Assembly: GCA_045595845.1 (NCBI GenBank)
Contig: JAZOBF010000028.1
Location: 24,711 to 88,710, forward strand
DNA length: 64,000 nt
Source of the DNA: RGIG3009 sp045595845
GTDB taxonomy: Bacteria; Bacillota; Clostridia; Oscillospirales; Acutalibacteraceae
Direction: 5' to 3'
Position numbers and translations under genes: made by a program. The notes under the pieces are model-generated. The model was not told where the DNA came from. It searched no databases and saw only the letters and a list, made by a program, of their open reading frames with translations. This document shows positions 44,044-51,262 of this stretch, piece after piece (the first letter of the stretch is position 1; each line of letters begins with the position of its first letter).

Positions 44044-45105
44044 ATGAACTTTGAATACGATGACGAAGTCTTGGATACCGGCGTTCAAATTAAAGTAATC
44101 GGTGTCGGCGGCGGCGGCGGAAATGCGCTCAACCGCATGGTGACAGCCGGTGTCAAAGGCGTTGAATTTGTGGCGATCAATACGGATCACCAGGCTTTGT
44201 TGCGCTCTCAAGCGACAATAAAACTCCAAATTGGTGAAAAACTGACACGCGGTATGGGTGCCGGTGCCAATCCCGAAAAGGGACAGCGCGCCGCCGAGGA
44301 AAGCCGCGAGGAAATCACAGCTGCGCTCAAAGGTACGGATATGGTATTTATCACGGCCGGTATGGGCGGTGGTACCGGTACCGGTGCTGCTCCCGTTGTC
44401 GCCGAAATTGCTCGCGAGATGGGTATCTTGACGGTTGGTATCGTCACGAAGCCGTTTGCGTTTGAAGGCCGACGCCGTATGGAACAGGCGGAAAACGGTA
44501 TCGCGATCCTGCGTGAACATGTGGACAGCTTGGTGGTTATTCCCAATGAGCGTTTGAAGCTCGTTACCGAACAACGCATTACCTTGGCAAACGCCTTCCA
44601 GGCGGCAGACAGCGTTCTGCGTCAGGGCGTGCAGTCCATCTCCGAACTCATCACGGCGGAAGCTGTCATCAATCTTGACTTCGCGGATGTTACCGCCATC
44701 ATGAAAGATGCCGGTTATGCGCACATGGGTATCGGCCGTGCCGAGGGTAAGGACAAGGCGGAGGCTGCTGCTCGCGAAGCGATTGCCAGCCCGTTGCTCG
44801 AAACCACCATCAACGGTGCGCGCGGCTTGATTATCAATGTCACGGCTTCTCCGGATATCCCGCTGGAAGATGTGGATATTGCGTGTAATCTTATTTCCGA
44901 GGCGGCACACCCCGATGTTAATACCATTTGGGGTTTGACTTTCGACGAAAATCTCGAGGACGAGCTGTGCATCACCTTGGTTGCTACCGGTTTCTCGGCG
45001 GACGGTTCCTATGTACCGCCTACGGAAGACGGTAAAGGCGGCACCGATTCCAGTGATTACGATGACGAGGATCTCCTCAACATGTTCCGCAAAAGACCGC
45101 AATAA
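44044..45105 (+). CDS. ftsZ: Cell division GTPase FtsZ
   Basis: The 353-residue tubulin homologue forms the Z-ring. The nucleotide site shows IGVGGGGGNALNRM (19-32), the tubulin signature GGGTGTGAAP (108-117) and NEGRRRMEQA-like FEGRRRMEQAENGI; the T7 loop NLDFADVTAIMKDAG is intact. TAGGAGGATG precedes the ATG. The C-terminal tail is short and acidic, ending EDLLNMFRKRPQ, so the usual IPxFLR-type conserved peptide is replaced by a shorter related sequence. It is monocistronic with its own promoter and terminator. Confidence 0.97.
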   Translation: MNFEYDDEVLDTGVQIKVIGVGGGGGNALNRMVTAGVKGVEFVAINTDHQALLRSQATIKLQIGEKLTRGMGAGANPEKGQRAAEESREEITAALKGTDMVFITAGMGGGTGTGAAPVVAEIAREMGILTVGIVTKPFAFEGRRRMEQAENGIAILREHVDSLVVIPNERLKLVTEQRITLANAFQAADSVLRQGVQSISELITAEAVINLDFADVTAIMKDAGYAHMGIGRAEGKDKAEAAAREAIASPLLETTINGARGLIINVTASPDIPLEDVDIACNLISEAAHPDVNTIWGLTFDENLEDELCITLVATGFSADGSYVPPTEDGKGGTDSSDYDDEDLLNMFRKRPQ

Positions 45106-45118
45106 TTGATGTAACACG

Positions 45119-45152
45119 AACGGCGGGAAGCAGTTGCTTCCCGCCGTTTTTC
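45119..45152 (+). terminator. Terminator after ftsZ
   Basis: A perfect 14-bp stem (45119-45132 with 45135-45148) followed by TTTTC. Confidence 0.9.
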
Positions 45153-45171
45153 AAAAAAGGGGTGATGCCGT

Positions 45172-45888
45172 ATGTCCGGCAATCGTGATTTGCTCTCGCC
45201 GTTTCGCGCGGCGGTGGATACTTATCAAATGATTGAAAGCGGGGACCGCATCGCGGTCGGCGTGTCGGGTGGGAAAGACAGCGTGGCGTTACTGGTCTTA
45301 CTGGCACAGCTGCGCCGGTTTTATCCAACACCGTTTGAGTTGACCGCGCTTACCCTGGACCCCTGTTTTGACGGTGAGGGCGATTATTCTCCGATTGCCG
45401 CATTGTGTGAACGGTTGGCGGTACCGTACAGTATTAAACGGATAAAATTGTGGGAGGCGGTCAGTGAGCATATCGATGATGAAAATCCATGCAGTTTATG
45501 TGCGCGGTTACGGCGCGGTACATTACACCGTGTAGCCAAGGAAGCGGGATGCAACAAGGTGGCTCTCGGACATCATCAAAACGATGCCGCTGAAACGGTG
45601 CTGATGAATTTATTGTCGGGTGCGACCATCGACTGTTTTTCTCCAAAAAGTTATTTGGACCGCCGTGATATTACGCTGATTCGCCCCCTGATATTTTTGC
45701 AAGAACAGGAAATTGCGGCGTTTGTACGGCGGGAGAGGTTGCCCGTCATACCATCTCGTTGCCCTGTGGACGGCATGACACATCGCCAACGCACCAAAGA
45801 CTTGATTGGTCAGTTGTCGGAAACCTACGGCGATGTCAGCCGTAAAATTACCGAAGCGCTCCAAAAAGCACGCATCAGCGGATGGTGA
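45172..45888 (+). CDS. TtcA-like PP-loop ATPase (tRNA 2-thiolation type)
   Basis: This 238-residue protein has the PP-loop SGGKDS at 32-37 and a CSLC motif at 108-111, the Fe-S cysteine pair of TtcA/TtuA-type tRNA thiolases, followed by LGHHQNDAAETVLMNLLSG, also diagnostic. TtcA makes 2-thiocytidine at tRNA position 32. The short length and a third cysteine in SRCPVDGMTH fit the compact clostridial homologues, whose exact tRNA target is not established. GGGGTGATGCC precedes the ATG. It stands alone between two terminators. Confidence 0.88.
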   Translation: MSGNRDLLSPFRAAVDTYQMIESGDRIAVGVSGGKDSVALLVLLAQLRRFYPTPFELTALTLDPCFDGEGDYSPIAALCERLAVPYSIKRIKLWEAVSEHIDDENPCSLCARLRRGTLHRVAKEAGCNKVALGHHQNDAAETVLMNLLSGATIDCFSPKSYLDRRDITLIRPLIFLQEQEIAAFVRRERLPVIPSRCPVDGMTHRQRTKDLIGQLSETYGDVSRKITEALQKARISGW

Positions 45889-45904
45889 GCCGTATCCATG
45901 TGAT

Positions 45905-45938
45905 AAAGGACAGGTTTTTTAAAACCTGTCCTTTTTTG
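45905..45938 (+). terminator. Terminator after the TtcA-like gene
   Basis: A 14-bp stem (45905-45918 with 45921-45934) followed by TTTTG. Confidence 0.88.
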
Positions 45939-45950
45939 CGAAAAAAGGGG

Positions 45951-46003
45951 TAGACTTCCTCTCTACGGCGGATAGACTTTGCTTTTCATTCAGTAGGTAG
46001 ACT
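45951..46003 (+). repeat. Three short direct repeats upstream of degV
   Basis: TAGACT recurs at 45951, 45973 and 45998, each followed by a pyrimidine-rich stretch (TCCTCTC, TTGCTTTTC, CTCTTTTTC). The 22-25-base spacing is close to two helical turns, compatible with a regulator site array. The pattern is seen; the role is unknown. Confidence 0.4.
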
Positions 46004-46057
46004 CTCTTTTTCCTTTATGGTAAGGTGTAAAAAAGTTTATTCAAAGAGGGCAGAGAT

Positions 46058-46894
46058 ATGAGACAGATAAAAATTGTGGCGGATTCCTCGGCAAATATGT
46101 CGACATTGAAAGCGGTGGACTTTTCGGTTGCTCCGTTAAAAATTCATACAAGTCAACGAGCGTTTGTTGATACGGAAGACCTCAATGTATCGGACATGAT
46201 CACATACTTTGATCGGTATAGCGGACCATCCAAAACCTCATGTCCCGCTCCGTCGGATTGGTTAACGGCGTTTGGCGAGGCGCAAGATGTTGTTTGTGTA
46301 ACCATTACGAGCGGATTGTCCGGCAGTTACAACGCGGCGTGTGCCGCGAAAGCGTTATACGAGGCGGAACATCCTGACAGACGAGTGTGTGTGATTGATT
46401 CCTTGTCAGCCGGTCCCGAACCGGCATTGATTGTTGAAAAACTGGCAGAATGGATTACGCAAGGGGTACCGTATGAACAGTTGGGAAAGTTAGCAGAGGA
46501 CTATAAACAAACCACGGGGCTATTGTTTGTGTTGGCTTCACTCAAAAATTTTGCAGCCAACGGAAGAGTTTCACCGTCGATTGCCAAGCTTGTCGGGCTT
46601 TTAGAAATTCGTGTGGTAGGACAAGCAAGTGAAGCGGGAACGCTTGAACCGCTTAACAAATGCCGCGGCGAGGAACGGTCTTTGGAAACGGTCACGGCAT
46701 TTTTGAAAAAACAGGGTGTTTGTCAAGGCCGCGTGCGTATTGCACATTGTCAGAACCAAAGCGCGGCGGTGCGTTTAACACAACGGATACACAGCGAATT
46801 TCCGATGGCACATGTAGAGATTGAGGAATGTCGAGGGCTGTGCAGTTATTACGCCGAACGCGGAGGATTGCTGATTGGGTTTGAAAAACAATAA
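46058..46894 (+). CDS. DegV family protein (fatty-acid binding)
   Basis: This 278-residue DegV-fold protein begins with the typical IKIVADSSANMS and has TSCPAPSDWLTAF, VVCVTITSGLSGSYNAA (phosphate or fatty-acid carboxylate-binding Ser), VIDSLSAGPEPALIVEKLAEW and the C-terminal GLCSYYAERGGLLIGF. DegV/FakB proteins bind fatty acids and present them to the kinase FakA; many clostridial paralogues are of unknown role. AAAGAGGGCAGAG precedes the ATG. It is monocistronic and convergent with mfd. Confidence 0.9.
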   Translation: MRQIKIVADSSANMSTLKAVDFSVAPLKIHTSQRAFVDTEDLNVSDMITYFDRYSGPSKTSCPAPSDWLTAFGEAQDVVCVTITSGLSGSYNAACAAKALYEAEHPDRRVCVIDSLSAGPEPALIVEKLAEWITQGVPYEQLGKLAEDYKQTTGLLFVLASLKNFAANGRVSPSIAKLVGLLEIRVVGQASEAGTLEPLNKCRGEERSLETVTAFLKKQGVCQGRVRIAHCQNQSAAVRLTQRIHSEFPMAHVEIEECRGLCSYYAERGGLLIGFEKQ

Positions 46895-46895
46895 A

Positions 46896-46930
46896 ACATA
46901 CGGGGCGGCATAGTATGCCGCCCCGTATGT
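46896..46930. terminator. Bidirectional hairpin between degV and mfd
   Basis: A 17-bp near-perfect stem (46896-46912 with 46914-46930) lies between the two convergent stop codons. T-tracts are short on both sides, but the stem is very G+C-rich. Confidence 0.72.
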
Positions 46931-46934
46931 TTGG

Positions 46935-49900
46935 TTACTTGTCATTGTTTTCAACAGCTTGCAGGGCCTCGCGAAGTACCTCTAACGAAGAGAGTCCCTG
47001 TTTGATTTTAACCGCAAAGTACGGTTTTGGGCCGGCGTTGATCATCACCCTGCCCGGCAGTGCCGCATTCATTTTTGAGCCGATTGACAAATCTAAGGTG
47101 CGCTGGTACAAAAGCAGCGTGTCAGCCGTTTGTTTGACTTCATAAATACCGGCGTTTGCTGCCATGTTGCGTAAAAGCGCGACTTCGACGAGTCCTTGTA
47201 CCGCCAAAGGTGGCTCGCCGAAACGGTCGATGAGCTCGTCGTATACATCCAGCGAGTCTTCTTCGTTGCGGATATCCGCAATACGGCGATACATATCCAA
47301 GCGTTGCGCGTTGGTGGCAATATAGCTTTCGGGAATGTGTGCCGAAACGGGGAGGTCAATCAAACATTCTGCCTCTCGCGTTTTTCTTGCGCCTTTTTCC
47401 TCGTCTACGGCTTCGGCAAGCAAACGCAGATACAGGTCGTATCCCACAGCCTCCATGTGTCCGTGTTGCTGTGCACCGAGCAGATTGCCGGCACCGCGTA
47501 TTTCCATATCGCGCATCGCAATCTTGAAGCCCGCACCAAACTCGGTAAATTCGCGGATGGCTTCCAAACGCTTGGCGGAAACATCACTGAGTACTTTTCC
47601 GCGCAAAAAGGTTAAATACGCGAATGCTCTGCGTGATGAACGCCCTACGCGTCCGCGTAACTGATGCAGTTGTGAAAGACCGTACCGATCGGCATTTTCA
47701 ATAATCAAGGTGTTGACATTCGGTACATCCACACCGGTTTCGATAATGGTCGTGCAAACCAGCACATCAATCTCATGGTCGATGACCTGCCGCCAGATAT
47801 CCGACATTTCTTCCTCGGACATTTTTCCGTGAGCGAACGCCACGCGTGCTTCGGGTATGCGCATCTGCAATCCCGCGGCACACCGCTCGATGGTGTCGGT
47901 GCGGTTGTGCACATAATATACCTGTCCGCCGCGACGCAGTTCTCGGCGAATGGCATCGGCAAGGATGCCGTTATCGTGTTCCAACACATATGTCTGTACC
48001 GGATGACGATCCTGTGGTGCCTCTTCAATAAGGGACATATCACGGATACCGCTCATCGCCATATTGAGTGTGCGGGGGATGGGGGTTGCAGACAGCGTAA
48101 GTACATCGACCTGAGGGGCGAGCTCCTTGATGCGCTCTTTTTGCGCAACACCGAAGCGTTGCTCCTCATCCACGATAAACAAACCGAGATTGCGAAATTT
48201 CACATCCTTCGATAACATACGGTGCGTACCAACCACAATATCCAGTTTCCCGTCTGCCAAATCTTTTAGGATTTTCTCCTGTTGTTTTGGGGTGCGGAAT
48301 CGCGACAGCATTTCAATCTGTACCGGAAATCCGTCAAACCGCTTAACCAGCGTATTGTAATGCTGAAACGCCAAAATGGTGGTAGGGACCAATATCACAC
48401 ACTGTTTACTCTGTGAGACGCATTTAAACGCGGCGCGGAGTGCGACCTCGGTTTTGCCGAACCCGACATCCCCGCACAACAGACGGTCCATTGGTACGGG
48501 ACGCTCCATATCTGCTTTGATTTCGTCGATACACCGCAACTGGTCTTCGGTTTCCTCGTATTCAAAATGGCGCTCAAAATCGTATTGCCATTCGGTGTCG
48601 GGGTCAAATGCGTGCCCCGAGGTTGCCATGCGCTGTGAATACAAGCTGATAAGCTCCTTAGCAATATCCTTGACCGCCGTGCGAACCCGCGTTTTGGTTT
48701 TTTGCCACTCCTGCCCGCCCAGGCGGTGCAGACGAACCTTAACATCTTCCTTGTTCCCGATATACTTAGACACCAAATCCAATTGCGTTACGGGAACATA
48801 CAGCGTATCACCTTTATCGTATTGCAGTTTGAGATAATCTTTGACGATGCCCTGTACCTCTAACTGATGAATGCCTTGATACAGACCGATTCCGTGTGCC
48901 GCGTGTACGATATAATCACCAAGGCTGAGCTCCGACAAGCTGTGAATTTCCGCGCCGGCATGACGATTTAAACGGCGTTTTCGGCGGTTTACCGTGATGC
49001 GTCCGTGCGTAATGATACACAAATTTGCGTCCGGGAATTCCGCACCCGCAGACAGCCCACCGCGAATCACTAACACCGTATCCGTAAGCGGTCTTTCGGG
49101 GGCGGGTGCATACAAGGCGGGAATGCCTTGTTTTTGCAAATCTTCTGCGAGTGTTTGTGCGTTCTTTTCTTCGGCTCCTGCTAATACGATACACGCCATA
49201 TGACGGGACAGACAATCCCGCAAATCTTCACATAACAAGGCGAGTCCGCCCGACCATACCGGCAACTGCCGACAGGTGAGTGCGTACAGCGCACGAACCG
49301 GGATGGTATTACTGCTGTGGGAAAAGGTTTCCATAAGGATGGTCGGATAGGCTTCAAAGTAGCGGGACAGATCCTCAAAATCCATTTGATAGCGGCACAG
49401 CTCCCGGCACAGGCAGCCATCTTCCAGCAACGAGCGGATATCTTCCTGTAGCTGCCAATCGGCAGAGCGCACACGCTCGCGCACTTTGGCACTTTCCGAA
49501 ACAATGAGTAAGGCGTCTTTTGCGTAATCCAGCGCCGTTGCTTTTTGAGGATAAATAAGCGGGAGGTACCGATCGGGCGCGATGGGTTGTGCGCCGCCGC
49601 GCAAGCGGTCAACATCTTGTAACAAATGCTCCCGCACGAGGGTTGCCCGTTTCCCGCTGAGAGAAGAGGCGAGGTCTTCCAAACGGTCAGCGAGTTCCTT
49701 TTCCGAGTCATACAAAATCTCGCGTGCAGGGGGGATGTCAACGGCGTCAAGCGCATCGGTGCGCCGTTGGGACAGAATATCAAAATAGGAGATGGTATCG
49801 ACGGTGTCGCCCCATAATTCAATGCGAATAGGGGAAGCGTTTTGAGCGGGGTATACATCCAGCGTGCCGCCGCGCACCGCATATTGACCGGCACCCTCAA

Positions 49901-50396
49901 TCTGGTCACACCGTGAATAGCCGATACGGGCAAGCGCCGCAGGCAGGTCTTTGACGGGCAGGTCTTTGTCGCGTTCAAGCCGCAATGTGCGCGTGCGCAA
50001 CAGATCCGGCGGGACGGTATAGCTCATTACCGCATCGACACCGGCGACCACGGCGGAATAGTCGCCGCTGACCATTTTCGAAAGCACACCGAGCCGTAGT
50101 TGTTCATATTCGCGCGAAGAGGTTTCCGTTTGCCGCAAGCACAATTCACGCGACGGTAACATCAACGCCTTTTCACCGAGGGCGGCAAGGTCTTCACATA
50201 CGCGGGTTGCCTCTGCTTCGTCTGCCACGACGAAAAACGCTTTGCGGCCCATGTGAGCTGCTAAAGCGTGCGTTAACAGTACTTTATGAATGTGACCAAT
50301 ACCCGTCAGCAAGACGGGTGACCTCCCATCTGACAAATCTTGTCGGATGGCTTTTAAGGTCTCGAGTTGCGATAACCCTGTTTCAAATACCGACAT
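46935..50396 (-). CDS. mfd: Transcription-repair coupling factor Mfd
   Basis: The 1153-residue SF2 translocase displaces RNA polymerase stalled at lesions and recruits UvrA. It has the UvrB-homology N-terminal region, the RNA polymerase interaction domain (LSELSLGDYIVHAAHGIGLYQGI near 480), and a RecG-like motor with Walker A LLCGDVGFGKTEVALRAA (Lys about 648), the DEEQ box VDEEQRFGV, LTLSATPIPRTLNMAMSG and QLRGRVGRSSRRAFAYL. The C-terminal TRCF domain has NAQRLDMYRRIADI. It starts 6 bases after pth on the minus strand, the conserved pth-mfd order of Firmicutes. Confidence 0.97.
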   Translation of the reverse strand: MSVFETGLSQLETLKAIRQDLSDGRSPVLLTGIGHIHKVLLTHALAAHMGRKAFFVVADEAEATRVCEDLAALGEKALMLPSRELCLRQTETSSREYEQLRLGVLSKMVSGDYSAVVAGVDAVMSYTVPPDLLRTRTLRLERDKDLPVKDLPAALARIGYSRCDQIEGAGQYAVRGGTLDVYPAQNASPIRIELWGDTVDTISYFDILSQRRTDALDAVDIPPAREILYDSEKELADRLEDLASSLSGKRATLVREHLLQDVDRLRGGAQPIAPDRYLPLIYPQKATALDYAKDALLIVSESAKVRERVRSADWQLQEDIRSLLEDGCLCRELCRYQMDFEDLSRYFEAYPTILMETFSHSSNTIPVRALYALTCRQLPVWSGGLALLCEDLRDCLSRHMACIVLAGAEEKNAQTLAEDLQKQGIPALYAPAPERPLTDTVLVIRGGLSAGAEFPDANLCIITHGRITVNRRKRRLNRHAGAEIHSLSELSLGDYIVHAAHGIGLYQGIHQLEVQGIVKDYLKLQYDKGDTLYVPVTQLDLVSKYIGNKEDVKVRLHRLGGQEWQKTKTRVRTAVKDIAKELISLYSQRMATSGHAFDPDTEWQYDFERHFEYEETEDQLRCIDEIKADMERPVPMDRLLCGDVGFGKTEVALRAAFKCVSQSKQCVILVPTTILAFQHYNTLVKRFDGFPVQIEMLSRFRTPKQQEKILKDLADGKLDIVVGTHRMLSKDVKFRNLGLFIVDEEQRFGVAQKERIKELAPQVDVLTLSATPIPRTLNMAMSGIRDMSLIEEAPQDRHPVQTYVLEHDNGILADAIRRELRRGGQVYYVHNRTDTIERCAAGLQMRIPEARVAFAHGKMSEEEMSDIWRQVIDHEIDVLVCTTIIETGVDVPNVNTLIIENADRYGLSQLHQLRGRVGRSSRRAFAYLTFLRGKVLSDVSAKRLEAIREFTEFGAGFKIAMRDMEIRGAGNLLGAQQHGHMEAVGYDLYLRLLAEAVDEEKGARKTREAECLIDLPVSAHIPESYIATNAQRLDMYRRIADIRNEEDSLDVYDELIDRFGEPPLAVQGLVEVALLRNMAANAGIYEVKQTADTLLLYQRTLDLSIGSKMNAALPGRVMINAGPKPYFAVKIKQGLSSLEVLREALQAVENNDK

Positions 50397-50402
50397 CGTA
50401 TC

Positions 50403-51002
50403 TTACCTTGAAAAATCGTTCATGGCTTTTTCAATTTGTCCGTCCGCAATCAAAAGCGCTGCGGCGGCGGCATCTTCTGCCGCCTTGATGACAGCAGGCG
50501 CTTCGTCTTTTGTAAAGCGCGAGAGAACCCATGCCGCTAAGTCATAATCGGGATGCGGTTTTTGTCCCACGCCAATCTTGATGCGCGGGAATTGTTCGGA
50601 TGCACATTGCGTGATGATACTGCGCATACCGCGTTGGCCGCCGTCGCTGCCCTTTCGTCGAATACGCAAGACACCCGTCTGTAAGGTCACATCATCGCAA
50701 ATGACCACACACTTTTCCGGCGGGAGTTTGTAGAAAGTCAGGGCTTCACGCACCGCTTCACCGCTGTTGTTCATAAATGTTTGCGGCATGAGCAACAACA
50801 GTCTCTTGCCGTTTACGGTCAATTCCCCGCACAGCGATTTGAATTTGACGCGGTTGACACGTACACCTGTGGATTCCGCCAGTGCCTCAACGGCAGCAAA
50901 ACCCGCGTTATGACGAGTCCCCTCATATTTCTTGCCCGGATTGCCAAGTCCCACAATGATAAAATCAATGGGGCCTGCGGGCTTTGTCTTTTTGAAAAAC
51001 AT
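50403..51002 (-). CDS. pth: Peptidyl-tRNA hydrolase
   Basis: The 199-residue enzyme recycles peptidyl-tRNAs dropped by ribosomes. FIIVGLGNPGKKYEGTRHNAGF contains the catalytic His and tRNA-contacting Asn; LMPQTFMNNSGEAV and CDDVTLQTGVLRIRRKGSDGGQRGMRSI carry the other conserved residues, with the catalytic Asp in the second. The ribosome binding site is weak (GGGTGATA). It is the first gene of the pth-mfd operon, with a clear promoter upstream. Confidence 0.95.
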   Translation of the reverse strand: MFFKKTKPAGPIDFIIVGLGNPGKKYEGTRHNAGFAAVEALAESTGVRVNRVKFKSLCGELTVNGKRLLLLMPQTFMNNSGEAVREALTFYKLPPEKCVVICDDVTLQTGVLRIRRKGSDGGQRGMRSIITQCASEQFPRIKIGVGQKPHPDYDLAAWVLSRFTKDEAPAVIKAAEDAAAAALLIADGQIEKAMNDFSR

Positions 51003-51020
51003 ACCATATCACCCATCAAC

Positions 51021-51049
51021 ATTATGGCAAAAAAACTTCGGTTTTGCAA
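51021..51049 (-). promoter_or_regulatory. Promoter for pth-mfd
   Basis: On the minus strand TTGCAA (51044-51049), 17-base spacer, CATAAT (51021-51026). Confidence 0.65.
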
Positions 51050-51153
51050 GCAGAATTTTGGCAGTAAAAACAGTCAAAGTTACCATAGTACGAGCTTTTT
51101 TAAATAAAATACTGGTATAAAGTAATAAATTTCAAAAAAAATAAAAAACTACT

Positions 51154-51182
51154 TTTCAAGTGCGTAATATTTTGGTATAATA
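51154..51182 (+). promoter_or_regulatory. Promoter for ppdK
   Basis: TTTTCA (51154-51159), 17-base spacer, perfect TATAAT (51177-51182), 80 bases before the start codon in an A+T-rich region. Confidence 0.68.
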
Positions 51183-51262
51183 TGGTCAGTTGTGTTGACC
51201 TTTCGGTTAGCATAGAAAATTCTTGTCTGCAAAGTTAAAAAATGTAGGAGGATGACTGTAGA

